A program made the translations under genes and the position numbers. DNA of 64,000 nucleotides from Apiospora phragmitis (taxonomy: Eukaryota > Ascomycota > Sordariomycetes > Amphisphaeriales > Apiosporaceae), in the NCBI GenBank assembly GCA_038363925.1, contig JAQQWL010000005.1, positions 1,426,001-1,490,000 on the forward strand. The letters run 5' to 3'. Below the pieces are notes generated by a model. That model did not search any database. It was not told the DNA's origin and worked only from the letters and a program-made list of their open reading frames with translations. This document shows positions 1-11,691 of the stretch, in pieces. How positions within the stretch are numbered: the first letter of the stretch is position 1; every line of letters starts with the position of its first letter.

Positions 1-128
1 AACTCCGCTGCCAATGCAAACCATATCATCGTCCATCTTAGGGAGTCGCATAGAGCCGTTCGCGAGTGGGGTATATCCGCAGAAAAATGAATCGAGCACA
101 CGAAGGGAAATGGAGAGGGAAAAAGAAA

Positions 129-2253
129 TCAGAAGGTGGTAGTAGGGTCATCGAGCATGATGGCACCGTTCGATAGGCGGGCGTCCTGCATTTGTTGCAG
201 GCTTGACAGGTTGTCCTGGAGCTGTCGCATTTGTTCCATCAGAGCCTCTGTCTGGCGCTCCTGGGCGTCGAGCTTAGCTTTCAGGTCCTGGTTTTCGACG
301 TGGAGTTTCTTGACTTCGACTCGGAGATCCTCGTCATCGGCCTTTCGCTTCTCGCCAACTACAACGTGCTCGGCGGCTTCCATCGTAGCGATGCTTTCGT
401 GGTCGTCGGCCGTATCGCCCGAAAATGCGCCGTTGGTGTGAACGCGACGGAGATGTTCGTTAAGGTTCTCCAGCCGCGAGAAGCCTTTTCCGCTGTAGCG
501 TTTGCAATTCGGGTGTGGGCAGTTCAGTGGGTTCTTCGGGCCGCCGTGTTTGTTGTGGACTTCGCGCTCGTGTCGCAAGAGGCCCCCTGAGTACGGCAAA
601 CCAGGAAGCTTCTCGCATCCCTCAACAGCGCATTTGTAAGGGCGATCATGTTTGTCCATATGCTTGCTGTTGGTCAAATTAGTATAACCGCCACTGCGAA
701 GCTTACATACATGTGCGGAACTTACCTCCACTCGCACTTGCGCCCGAACTCCTTCACATCCTCGGTGCAGTCCTGAAAGCTGCAGACGTATTTGCCGTTC
801 ACGTTCTTAACAGCTTCGCGATCGGGCTTCGGGATCGCCTTGGTTCGTTGAGCGGCAGGAGTGTCAGCCGGCTGGGCGGAATCACTCTTGGGCCCTGGCA
901 GTTCAAGTTGCGATGAAGTGGCGGGTGGTGACCCGAAAGGGTGGTGCGTCGGGCTGTCGGTCGACAGAGGCAATCCGGAGACATCGTCTTCGAAAGCAGA
1001 GCCGATGCCGTCATTGCCAGAGAGATCAGATATGTTCGGGTACGAGCTGCCGAGGTGGAAGTCGCGGGGCTCGTAGCCTACAACACTCATTTTGAATCGG
1101 TACTGTTTCAGTCGCTGATTGTACGGTCGGTTGGTACTAAAGACCTGCATAAACTCGAGCCGAGCTTTCTCGCTATCGCGCACCCTGTCGTTGAGCGTGT
1201 AAAGCCGATGGGGACGAGGGTCGTTCGGGTCGTTCAAGATCGTGTGGGTCGTGTACCGGATTCCCTTCGTACGCAGGGCTTCGTGTAGGGCATAACGATG
1301 GTTCTCTACGTCTTGACGGCCTGAAACATCACGCCGAAAACAGTCAGCACGCAGCCTAATATATGAGGACTGTACAACGAGATATAGAAGGTAATGGGTT
1401 ATTCGGGTTGCGTTGGAGTCCCAGCGGCGGCCAAATGCGAATGCGATCGGCCAGGACGGGAAAAAAGGCAGCAGCATGCACCATGGATCGACTAATGCAG
1501 GAGAGAACGACGCGCGAGCCACAACCAACCACATGCAACGATTTGGGCTGCGCCACAACTCCTGGGCTGAGGCTGGGGCTGCCGGGCATTGTCTGTGTGC
1601 ATCACCCATATTTAGAAACAACCAGTGTGGCTCATCTTGCCCATGGCGTCTCCAACCAGGCAGCCCTCGAGGCGGCCTGGTTGCATCAGAAAATGAAAAA
1701 ACATAACTTACCAGGTTCATCTGTAGCAGGCCATACTTTCATGCCGTAAGTCCAGTTACTATCTCTGGGAACGAATTGCTCGGAAGGCCCTGCTTTATAT
1801 CAACATCTGTCAGTACATAATGTGCACACCAGTGAATAGTATCACTGCCTGGTGGCGGAGTAACATGACTGTTTTTTCTAGGCAGAATGACTCACATGGG
1901 GTGCCTCGAGGGCCAATCGCTTGAGGCTGGGGACTGTTCAAACCCTCTAGAATGCCAAGAGGGGTGCCTGGTACTGTGATGCCATTACCTGGGACGGTCT
2001 GTGGCGGTGATGGGATCCCTCCACAGATGTTGTACGGGTAGTTGGGGAAGCCTAGGTCCACGGTTAGGTGGGAAGTATCGCCCGTTGGATCGATCGCATT
2101 ACGATAGTACTCCAGTGCGTAATCTTGAGCGTCCGCTGAGAGTTCGTTGTATGCGGACATGCCTTCGCCGTTATGGTTCCAAAACGATTGCTCAGGCGCC
2201 ATGTCTGGTACCATGTCGCCATGAAAGTAGGGTGACGGAGGATAGTTCTCCAT
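129..2253 (-). CDS. C2H2 zinc-finger protein, probable transcription factor
   Basis: Three exons on the minus strand: 2253-1896, 1320-726 and 666-129. Donors and acceptors are GT-AG, and the joined exons total 1491 nt (496 aa plus stop). Start is the ATG at 2253 (MENYPPSPYF). The N-terminal half is Pro/Ser-rich without a recognisable domain. The C-terminal part has three spaced Cys/His units: YVCSFQDCTE with SKHMDKH across the 59-nt intron, YKCAVEGCEKLPG with RHEREVH, and LNCPHPNCKRYSGKGF with LNEHLRRVH. A coiled-coil-like region follows (VKKLHVENQDLKAKLDAQER, then QMRQLQDNLSSLQQM), which suggests self-association. Nuclear DNA binding is inferred from the fingers; targets are unknown. The 575-nt first intron is long for this genome and could hide a small exon, although the reading frame joins correctly without one. 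Confidence 0.8.
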
Positions 2254-2295
2254 CGTGGGCTTGGAATAGTCCACTTGAAGAAGCGCTGTATCCAA

Positions 2296-4386
2296 GGAGG
2301 CGTCTACCAGAGGCAGAGAGAAGGTGAGCTATGGCTTGAGGCCGTGTTACCACCAAAGTCCAACCTATTATCCAAAAGATATGTGGAAGTGGAACAATTG
2401 ATAGCCAAAAATGCTTTGATGGGCGTATTGGTTAGGCTTTCTCTCCTCTTGCGTAAAGCCCAGGGGAGAATATGTGGAATGTAAGTGGTATGGCCGAATA
2501 CTCAAGTCTCTGTTTTGAGGCGACCGACCAAGAGTTCACAGCAGGTGTTATCGCAACTGAAGCACCAATGTACTGCTTTGTTCATCTGACAACCAGTCAA
2601 CAGTCGAATTCCTTACATAAATGGCATCGAGAAAAGACAGGCTGCCTCGAATCGATTCGGAGACCTCAGATCACTTGTTGAGTTTCACCTCGAGCCTTCC
2701 TGCCTCAGACCAAAGCTCCTCGGGTCCTCTCTGCGGTGGGAATTCGTCGATGTCTTTTGGAAGTATCCAGCTCCCACGCTTTCTCGAGTCCATGTAAACC
2801 AAAGCTCAACTCGAGGCGCTATGGTCTTCCAGAAACACCTTGGAGCGACATATGGGATGTTTCCGTATCTGGGAAACAAACGCAGCAACTGCAATGTCAT
2901 CAGAACCAGTTCAAAGGCCTGCCAACATTGATAATGGACGTTTTGGCCTCGGGCTCCCCTTGGAAAGGCCAATCCTCGTGTGTTCATACTGTCTTTGGCA
3001 CTACCTTTTCCAAAGGAGAATCCAAAGCAGTCTGCCTGCAAAACGCAAGGCTTATGCGCACTGAAAGGGCCAAGCCTGGCCATTTGCACCACTGATAACA
3101 CAAGCAATGGATTGTTGCTGATCACCGGTTCTTGTCTGAGATTTTAGTACCTCCAGAGTGGTTGAGCCTGGAATGAGTGGTCGCTGTTTGGTAGTGAGTG
3201 GTTCTTGTGATCCATCCTGGACTGAATGCTCCGAATCCAGCTTCTCATTATGCAATGTCGTCTGAATCCCGTAGATGATTCGACTCATAGCAAGTCTCGA
3301 ATGCCTAGTGGTTGATGGCGGTTTTCGATAAAGGGAGTCTCATTATGTAAACTCCGTTTCGTCTACCTCTTGGATGCGAAAGCATAGCCTCCGTAAATCA
3401 CCACCTTGACGGCGCAGCATTTATTCGATCCGCAACAAGTCGACTCCTGAACTCACTAATTTGGCGGGTATACTAGAGAATGACTAGAAAATAAGGAAGG
3501 TATAGTCTAATTCGAAGCGGCCAGAGTGGAAGCTGGTGATTTCAAATGAAGCAAGCCATCCAGGCTAGGTAATTGAAGTGTATATAGACAGGAAACGACA
3601 CTAAGACAACGACAATGATGCTCAATGGCATGTTTGAAAAGGAAGGGTTCGTCAATGATGACAACCTTTCTCGACAATTCTTACCGTCTTTTAGGTGTTT
3701 GGGGGGGGGAAGCAGCGGTAGAATTTCACCCGATTCTTGTGTCGCGCCAGGCACCAAGGCGTGCATGGTCAAAAAGGTGCCTGTCATATCAGGCTCTCAT
3801 CTCGGCCTGCTCTTTACAACAACACACGATTCGAACTTGAACAATTTCAACATGAACACCACACATACACAGCGGTCAACGTCATTCGCAGGCTTAGAAA
3901 TAATCCTTGGCTCAGAGCTCTTTAAGCTGAGCCGCGTATTTGATCAAGCCAACCAAGTATGTACTCAATCAGTGTAGCGTCCCAGCACCTTCCATTGGTT
4001 GTGACATGGAGATATTTATTTATACCTATATAGATATATTATTTCAGCAATGGTTTCGGTATATATATGTGCTTGTGACACGACGCAGCGCTTGTCCTGG
4101 CTAGCGCATATCGCAAACCTCATTGAGCCTTGTTCTCTAAAATAGTTCCGAAAGCGGTTTCTTTATGACAAAGTACCCTTTGTTGCCATGTTAATGCTCC
4201 TTCTTGATTCCATCTCTGTCCCAGGTAGTAAACGCTTTACTCTTAGGCAAATACTGGCTACCTAATGTCTGTATATTTATGAGCAACGCCAGTTTCTGTT
4301 CTTGTTGCTTACAGTCCTCTATATGAATTGACACTCCGCGCCTCGACACCAAACACAGATATGAGCAGAGACTGGACTAATTCAAC
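2296..4386. other. Gene-free interval
   Basis: This interval separates the divergently transcribed zinc-finger gene and the unknown gene at 4387, so it should hold both promoters. Several short open frames occur, the longest 146 codons at 2685-3125 on the minus strand, but none has a recognisable domain, splice pattern or codon bias. The part around 3990-4090 is AT-rich. Confidence 0.5.
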
Positions 4387-5436
4387 ATGGATCGAGGTCA
4401 CTTGAATAAACTTTATTCGATTCTTCATGACCTGACGATCGGAAGATATCCCATAACCGATGACCTCCCTCTACTGCTTAACCTGCATCAGTCCCGATTC
4501 GCCTTGGCCGAGGATGACAGGCCCATGGTCTATTTCCACCCTACTATTATTCAAGTTCCCCATGTAAAGGATTATACATCAGCAACAAAAGACCCAGAGG
4601 TCAACATTTTCGAGCATGCCAGAGAGGACATGCAGCGAAAATGGCGTGTTCTTCGCAAGACATATCGCTCGACATCTGAACAGCCAGTGTTTGGTACAGA
4701 CAGAGACGGTCTGTACCGGTTTCTTCTTCTTTATCCATGCGCATCGCATCGATTTTAAGAATCGTCCATATCAAAAAACGGTCTATACGGTCAGCATCTG
4801 GGACCGAGAGGTGAGTGTGCCCCACCGGAAGACTGTCTCTTTTTCGAATAAAGTGAAGCCTTGCTAAATAATATCTGTTTTGCTTGATGAAAATGGGATG
4901 AGCTCATTTGGCACGATGTCTACCCCGAGGGCCGCAAGGAACGCCGCAATGCTATACACCAGTTCTGGACCCGAGCAACTACCAACTTCCTGCCCGACCA
5001 CCTTCACTCCAGCGAGCAGGGTAGCAACACCATCGACACCAGGCAACCTGAGAGAATTCGCTATAAGACGGTCTACCACGAGTGGAATCCTTCACCTGCT
5101 TACCTACCCCCGCCGCCCCGCGACACCATCTTCTTCGTCCTGGCCACCGCCATGTTTCACATCAACGAGGCGACCTACGACGACCAAGTCGTCATGTCCA
5201 AAACGTGGGAGTATGTCGCGGGACACAGGACAGAGCTCATCCCTCGTCTCGTCTTCTGCGGCTTGACAATCTGTCTTGAATCCGGGTTCGTGCCGGAGGA
5301 TGACATAGAGCGTCAGAGCCAATTCCTCCGGAAGTTCGGAGTCTCCAAAAGGCTCGTATGGCTCAGGGAGGGATTGCAGTCCTGCATCGGTGATGCAGAT
5401 TGGCCGCCCGAGTTTTTGGACGCTTTAAGACTATGA
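4387..5436 (+). CDS. Unrecognised ascomycete protein, one frame break
   Basis: Start ATG at 4387 (MDRGHLNKLY). Exon 1 runs to 4810 and exon 2 from 4903 to 5436, with an intron that starts GTGAGT and ends GAG just before CTCATTTGG. Within exon 1 the frame shifts at the T run 4720-4722. Removing one T turns the reading into DGLYRFFFFIHAHRIDFKN, and the gene becomes exactly 319 codons including the stop. The product is a 318-aa soluble protein with no signal peptide and no membrane segment. Its aromatic- and charge-rich centre (QKTVYTVSIWDRE, LIWHDVYPEG) and the stretch RDTIFFVLATAMFHINEATY look like a folded domain. I do not recognise the family. It converges on the Ulp1-like gene at 5954-7448; whether they are functionally linked cannot be told from sequence. 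Confidence 0.55.
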
Positions 5437-5953
5437 TCACGCAAGGACATTCACTCGAGGAGACAAGACCCTCGACTCCCACTCCTTTCCCCTTTCGCTA
5501 GGTGCAAGCAACGGTTAGACGACATAGAAGGATGTATGGGGAATCTCGTTTCGTGACGAGCTGGAAAGGAAACAGAAGGTGTGTTTTATTGTATAATTTA
5601 CGTCTCACCACTTTTTGCCTTGACGGGCTACCTAAGACCCTAAATGGACCCCTAACTTCAATTATCGAGACAGCAACACATAAGTTTTGGCATCGTACGG
5701 GCTGTCTCAAAAGTACTTCGTTATTTGGGTTGGCACATCCCATGGATAAGTGGTCTGATGTTTGATAACTCGAATTTATTGATGTGGATGTCAACTCTAA
5801 CTGCTAGCTCCTCATATCGATCGATTGCTAGAAACAGGTAGAAAACTAGATAGCTCCATGGCAACAGAAACAGGCAAAACATGAACACACAAGCACGCAC
5901 ACTAAGCCCAGCCAGTAGCCGTACATACCGATGCAAGGCAACTAGCTACTTAC
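5437..5953. other. Convergent intergenic spacer
   Basis: Spacer between the 3' ends of the unknown gene and the Ulp1-like gene. It has short low-quality open frames on both strands and nothing I can name. Confidence 0.4.
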
Positions 5954-7448
5954 CTAACGAACCGCCTTTCTAGGCGCACGCTTCTTGCCCTTGGTTGATG
6001 GGGCCGAGGTCGCCGTCTTTTGAACCTTCGTGGGTGGTGGGGCCGTATCCATATCGATGTCGCCGTCGTCGTCGTCGGGACGAGTCCGCTTCTCGGCGGT
6101 CGAGCCACTTGGTAGGCCCGGCTCCGTGGCGTTGCCCGTTGGCTCCGTGGCGTTGCTCGTTGTCTCCGGGGCGTTACCCGTTGTCTTCGAGGCGCCCCAT
6201 TTCTTCTTATTCGGCGGTTTGCTAGTTGTCACCGGGGCATTGCCCTTTTTCTCCGCTCGAAGAGCCCGGGTGAGCCGGTCCCGCAAGTCCGTGATGACCG
6301 CGGTGGTCTCCGTCGGGGCCGGGCGCTTCTGCGACGGCGGCACCTTCTTCGTCAGGCTGAAGGCCGTCGGGTCGGAGCTGACACTGCGGGCGGCTTTGTC
6401 TTTCTCATCGAAGGCGAGGTTAGTGTCCTCGTTGACGAGGGCGACGGTGATTCGGCCGTGGTAGCCGATGGTGCGCATGAGGATGAGGGCCACGAGGCCC
6501 GCCAGCTCGCCCTGGAACTGGTAGGCGTTGAATTACTCGCGCGCCGGCCGCCACATGGCTGCGTTGTCGTACTTCTGGGGCCCGCTGGGCAGGTACTGGT
6601 CGGCGATGCGCTTGATCAGCAGGCGTTTGATGTAGGCCGACACCAGGCCGCACGAGTAGCTGTCGCGCTGCTGCGGGACCCAAAACGTGCGCTCCGGCCG
6701 CGGGGCGAACGTCACGCCGAGGGCGCCGAGGACACCGTGCATGCGCTGGTGTACGAACCTGACGGTGTCGGGGTCGTGCAGGGGGTCGAGGACGCCGTTG
6801 TGCAGCACGTGGTTGTAGGTGTCGTTCTCACCGCGCTGCATATGGATGAGACTGCTCCCCCAGTGGCCCCCGGTATTCCAGTTGAACACGGTGTATTCAT
6901 GCGAAAGGAAGCCGCCGAAGAGCTTCTGCGTTGTGGCAGGGTTGCTGAGGATCCTATTCATATCCTGAATCCACGACAGGCGGCGGCCGCGCCTGAACAG
7001 CTGAATGAACTCGGTCTCGCCGGGCAAGGGGTAGTTGATTCTGCCCTCAGCCTCGGGCGGCAGAAAGTCGAGCCAGTGCTTCGTGGGGGCCGCGATGGGA
7101 GGACGCCAAGAGCTGACCCCGATGGCTGTGCTGAAGGTTGTTCAGCCCCTGGATAAGCCCCATCAGCGTGAGGTCCACTACGGCGATGTTGTTGCCATCG
7201 CTGAGGCCTACCTTATCTGGACCAGGCTCACCGCTGTCTAACGTATCTGGGCCAAGCTTGGTCAGGGTGTCAATTATTGACCCGCGGAAGTCGAATGTCT
7301 GGTCGCTGAAGACCCGCGCGTGTCGGATGCTGTTGGGGAGCATCTTCTCCCGCGAGCTTATCTCGTCAAAGTCGGGCGTTCCTTCTGCAGGTTCGGCCAT
7401 GGCTGAAAAAGCGGCCACAATGCTGACCGCCCGTCCTTTCCCATGCAT
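5954..7448 (-). pseudogene. Ulp1-type (C48) SUMO-protease-like gene, broken
   Basis: The region reads as a C48 cysteine peptidase. The motif GGHWGSSLIHM carries the expected His. The run VPQQRDSYSCGLVSAY carries the Gln and Cys of the Q-x5-C-G pattern, and acidic residues lie between (NDTYNHVLHNGVLDPL). Such enzymes remove SUMO or related modifiers. The tail is Lys/Arg-rich (TKGKKRAPRKAVR), suggesting a nuclear location. Two lesions interrupt it. One is a frame break at the G run 7085-7089; dropping one base gives KHWLDFLPPEAEG running straight into PLPGETEF. The other is an in-frame TAA at about 6533, immediately after RPARE and before FNAYQFQGEL, which an indel does not explain. With the indel corrected, 7448 to 5954 is exactly 498 codons. 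The start is tentative (ATG at 7448, or MAEPAEG at 7400). The block is clearly more GC-rich than its flanks. It is either a pseudogene or a gene with one true stop plus a sequencing error. Confidence 0.65.
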
Positions 7449-7499
7449 TTGGGGCGACTTTGACTTTTGAACGGAGGCGCCTTTCGTCCGGGGACCCAA

Positions 7500-9325
7500 A
7501 ACTGAAGGCCTCGAAGAAGACTTATTCGCCCCTTCCCTTATTTTGTTGACGAAGTATATATTATTGAACAGAGTTCACCTCTTTAAAAGATGTCGGAGGA
7601 TGGAAAGTAACTGATAGCGTGGCCAATGATAATCTTAGGGGATGTCAGGCTGTTGTTGAGCTGATGATTCGGAAAAAGTTGGAGTAAAAGGGGCGTACGG
7701 TGCCGCCTTTTATAGAGGAGTTTGGGTGTATGCAATTTGCCTATATTCCAAACATTGAAGAAAGTATGAACGAACAATGCCATCGTTCAAGAAATGCTAT
7801 GGTAGTGGCGTATTCAAGGATACCTACACAATCATTTGTTCTCGCACGTTACCCGTAGATGCACAAAGAACACAACAGCAACAAAGACAAAGGCAATAGA
7901 CAACAGAATGGGTGAATAATGAATGAGTTTAATTACTTGTTACTCGGATTCCTGGTACAGTGCTCGGGAATTGCACCTATCTTTTTATTGGTGAGACTTT
8001 GGGGACTTCATGTAAGTACCTTCGTGCGGCACATCAGGGGCTTCGTCACCCACGCGTACGTCTTCTGGCTCCTCCAGTCAATGCTCTCCTCGCAGAACTC
8101 CAAGTCGAAAGCAACCAGCCGCTTGGCCAATATCTACCTCATCTCTTTACCACGCCATATCCTAACTTATGCAGTTCGGGGTGTAGAGTGATGGAATGGA
8201 GTGCAACGCATGCAACATAGTAGTTCGGCCAAAGTCGTAACGATACTCTCTACCGAAACATATGTCCACAGTCTGTTCAATATAGTCATTTGGGGATCTG
8301 GTACAATATCTGCTCGAACGGAACTGGACAAACTGAAGTGAAGGCTTCGGTGTCGCTTGACATGGTATCTCGTCAGGAACAGACCTCGGTCAGAGAAAGC
8401 TGCGTACAGGCATCTCACAGAGCCCCCGCAAGCTCCGTCCCGTCCAAACCGGAGCCGTGTCGTGAATAGTGTGCGGCCAAGCCATCATCAAGTGACTCCA
8501 TATCCCATTTGCTGATGTCCACAACGACACAGGCTACACGGCACGGTACATGAATAACAGTACTGTACACATCTCAAGATTGGTAGTTTCGTATGCTCCG
8601 TCCATTGCGATGCTTGGTGCCTCGCGCCCCTCGGCATCAGGGGAAATGCACATCCCCAAATCCTGTAAAAATTGATTTCTTCGTACCAAGTCATTCCATC
8701 TTAAAGCGCGTGGTGCGTTTTTTCAGCTCTTGGCTTTCCCAGAATTGTTGAAGCAAGCTTGGGGGTGGAAACGCCGCTGAATGGAGGAGAAGCTCAAGGC
8801 CCATCTTCCGGCGATGGTGGCGAATTGAAGGGCATGGCACCTTTGACTTCATGTACGATCCTGGAGTAGTCGGATATGAACTAACCTTGGCCTCAAGTGC
8901 TGACGTGAAAAGACCAACCACCACAATTGAAAAAGACGCAAGCGAGAGCCGGAAAATGGGGACTTTTTAGTGAGTCTAGAACCACCCCGCCAAGTCCGCC
9001 TGCCCGCCAAAAAGTTGGTGGAGCTAAAGTAGCTTGAGTAGGTAGGTACGGCGGCACCCACCAAAATGCCTCTTAGACGGTTCGATATCGGTTTCGTAAG
9101 TACTAAGCAATTTTCAGATCATATCCAGTTCTCTCATTCACCATTCTCCCTTTGCAATTACGTCCTTCTCTTCGCCTCATCCTTCACTCGATATTCGTTA
9201 GCAACTGCCCTTGGCTGCATACTGGACCACTGTGACACTCACTCACAGTCGTTAGAACTGATAGCGCCACTGGCAGCGCCTGAAAAGACTAGAAGCACGC
9301 ACTTCCATTGCTTCGTAGTCAAAGT
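7500..9325. other. Gene-free interval
   Basis: Upstream sequence of the Ulp1-like gene and of the MFS transporter gene, which diverge. Open frames here are short and show no domains. GC content falls sharply on leaving the Ulp1-like block. The last few hundred bases before 9326 are pyrimidine-rich, as is usual for fungal leaders. Confidence 0.4.
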
Positions 9326-11061
9326 ATGGCTTCCCCTCACTTGGGGCCAGATGATGATGGCACCAAACACCCTCACGAGACTCGTACCAACCCAAACTCT
9401 CTGGCGGACCCCGAAGCTGGCGAGGATGCTGGCCGTCTGGAGTACAGTGTCGAACGGGTCGAAAAGGTGTACCGGAAGATCGATCGCCGCATTATTCCAG
9501 GTGAGTCCCCAACTCGACAAAACGAATGCGTGGGCTCTTGTAGCTGAGATGAATGACAGCATTCTGGATTCTCTATTTCCTGTGCTCCGCCATTCGTTCC
9601 AACATCGGCCTGGCGCAGACGATGAATGCCAATGTCGGCCATGATCTCAAGACGGTGCTCCACCTCTCCCCCAAGGACCTTTCGCTTGCTCTCGCCCTCT
9701 TCTACGTCGCATATGTCATATTTGATTGTCCGTCCAACCTGGTCATGAGCAGACTTAGTCCTAGAGTCTGGATGGCCCGTATAGTCTTCGCCGTGGGCGT
9801 TATTGGAATGTGCTTCACCGCCGTGAAAGCTGCGTGGAGCTTAAAGTAAGTCCGGAATGCCCTACTTCCCCCTGATCCTTGCGCTATGCTCACGTGTCCT
9901 AGATTGCTGCGTTTCCTACTTGGTGTTGTGATTGCGGGCATGTGGCCAGGCATGTCCTATTACTTGACGCTGTTTTACCCACCGTCCCGTACTGGAAAGC
10001 GGATCGGAATGTATTTCACTGCAGCTCAGGTTTCGGCCGCGGTGGTCGGACTTGTCTCGGCTGGTTTCCAGCTCATGGATGGGCGCAACGGTCTATTTGG
10101 ATATCAGTGGATGTTCCTGATCTACGGTATCCTTGCTGTTGCCCTGGGCTTTGGCCTACTTTGGTGGCTACCAGATCGCCCTCTGCCACCAGGAGAGACC
10201 CGTAAGCACAAGGGACTTGCGAAACTGCTTCCTCCAACCCCCGAGGTCCTTAAAGGCCAGGATACTCTTATTCATTACGAGGATCTCAAGCGAGTCTATC
10301 ATCCTAGGCCTTGGGCCCTCAAGGACTTGGCTTATGTCTTGATTGACTGGAGGCTCTGGCCGCTGACAATGATGTACTTCGGTGTTGTTGGGGTTGGGAT
10401 CGGCACCCAGCTCTACGGTACCGTCATCATTTCCGGTATCAACCCGAACTTCACCGGGGTCCAGCTCAGCTTGCTGTTTGCTCCTATCTGGATCATGGAT
10501 TTGATTGCCATCCTACTTGTTACTCCCATCTCCGACCGATTCCATCGTCTGCGTCCTGTTTTCTTCTCGGTCGCTACCTGCATTCAGATTGCTGGCCTGT
10601 TGACGGTCACTTTTGCCCCCCAGTCAAACCCATGGGCCCGCTACGGAGGGCTCCTCATGGTGGGCTTCGGACTCGGCCCCACTGTCCCTATCTGCATGAC
10701 TTGGACCAATGAGATCTTCCAGCAGCGTCACGGTGAAGTCGGCGTGGCTGCGGCGTCGGCACTGGTCTCTGGGCTGGGCAATCTGGGAAGTGTTACCACT
10801 ACCTACGCACTGTACACCGGATGGCCCGAGGATGCCCGCCCGGGTCCTCGTCAGTACCGCAACAGCAACCTGGTCATGATAGGCATTCTGTGTGTGAGCA
10901 TTCTCAGCAGTGCCGTTATGTACTTCGCCGTTAAGATCGTCGGCAACAAGCCCAGCCGTCGAATCAATAACGACGGAGAAGACAGTTTTGTCGATGGCGC
11001 CGCCAAGCGGGAGCAACAGCAGCGCGGGTTCGGCCGCCTGCCCTGGAGTAAGAAGACCTAG
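9326..11061 (+). CDS. MFS transporter, anion:cation symporter (Dal5/Tna1-like) family
   Basis: Three exons: 9326-9500, 9560-9845 and 9903-11061, with GTGAGT and GTAAGT donors and introns of 59 and 57 nt; 539 aa. A hydrophilic N-terminus (about 58 aa, acidic) is followed by about 12 hydrophobic segments starting at FWILYFLCSAIRSNIG. Family hallmarks are the loop 2-3 segment NLVMSRLSPRVWMARI, the helix 4-5 region LRFLLGVVIAGMWPGMSYYL, and YPPSRTGKRIGMYFTA before helix 5. The central cytoplasmic loop (DTLIHYEDLKRVYHP) and the tail LPWSKKT are also typical. Relatives carry allantoate, nicotinate, pantothenate or other small organic anions by proton symport across the plasma membrane. The substrate cannot be read from sequence. 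The gene is intact, with no metabolic neighbour that would hint at the substrate. Confidence 0.9.
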
Positions 11062-11348
11062 TTCGGAGCGCACGAACAGCCACCCTGGCTGTGGTGCGGT
11101 CTTCGATCTTCAACAATCAGTCCCCCTCTTGCACCACATGACAGCATTGCATCCTGATGATTCTTTCCTACATCGTCAGGCCAAGAAAGCAGGCAGCTCA
11201 ACCTGCCATCACTTTACCATCTAAATTTTTTTTATCTTATTTCATTCTTACGGCTTTATAGAGACGTCATCTATAAACTTCACACCATCAAGCGTTTGGG
11301 TACGCTTTTCATCCGGGGATCGGCATTGGATACTGCTGATCCTTGATA

Positions 11349-11691
11349 GCGACAGTGCCGCTACGCCATCGCTGGGAACGGCGTTTTTGGACTTGGGCGG
11401 ACGGGGCAGGGCGAAAATGCTAGAACGCTATCGCCTACCTGCCCCGTCCTTATGGGCGGATATACTTGGTATATTATACGAAAAAAGGAGGATGGGTTTG
11501 GGCGAGGTTTGGTTTTGATTTTGATTTTCCCGCTATTTGATACCCCATTTGTGTTTGAATGCGCTGTCATTCGAGGTTGTTTCTTCACGAACGGAGAACT
11601 CGACCGGCGACAGTGCTATTACGCCATCGCCTGGGACGGCGTGTTGCGGCCGAGGCGGGACCGGCGACAATGCTGTTGCGCTATCACTCGG
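11349..11691. repeat. Four diverged copies of a ~25-35 bp repeat
   Basis: Copies begin near 11349, 11411, 11607 and 11663. All share a core close to ACGCCATCGC preceded by GCGACAGTGCT or a variant (GCGAAAATGCT, GCGACAATGCT). Two copies also share the downstream GGGA(A/C)CGGCGTGTT-like tail. Spacing is irregular, so this is a decayed interspersed array rather than a clean tandem array. It may be the terminal region of a dead mobile element; no coding remnant is visible nearby. Confidence 0.5.
11399..11449. repeat. Perfect 12-bp inverted repeat (hairpin)
   Basis: The left arm GGACGGGGCAGG (11399-11410) is the exact reverse complement of CCTGCCCCGTCC (11438-11449), with a 27-nt loop. The loop contains one copy of the repeat described for this region. 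Confidence 0.7.

Noticed and set aside
2685..3125. 146-codon open frame on the minus strand
   Set aside because: No domain or plausible splice partners; overlapping frames on the other strand are equally long.
4387..5436. Idea that this gene is a second Ulp1-like peptidase facing the first
   Set aside because: It has no His-Trp motif and no Q-x5-C-G motif; the resemblance was only in length and position.
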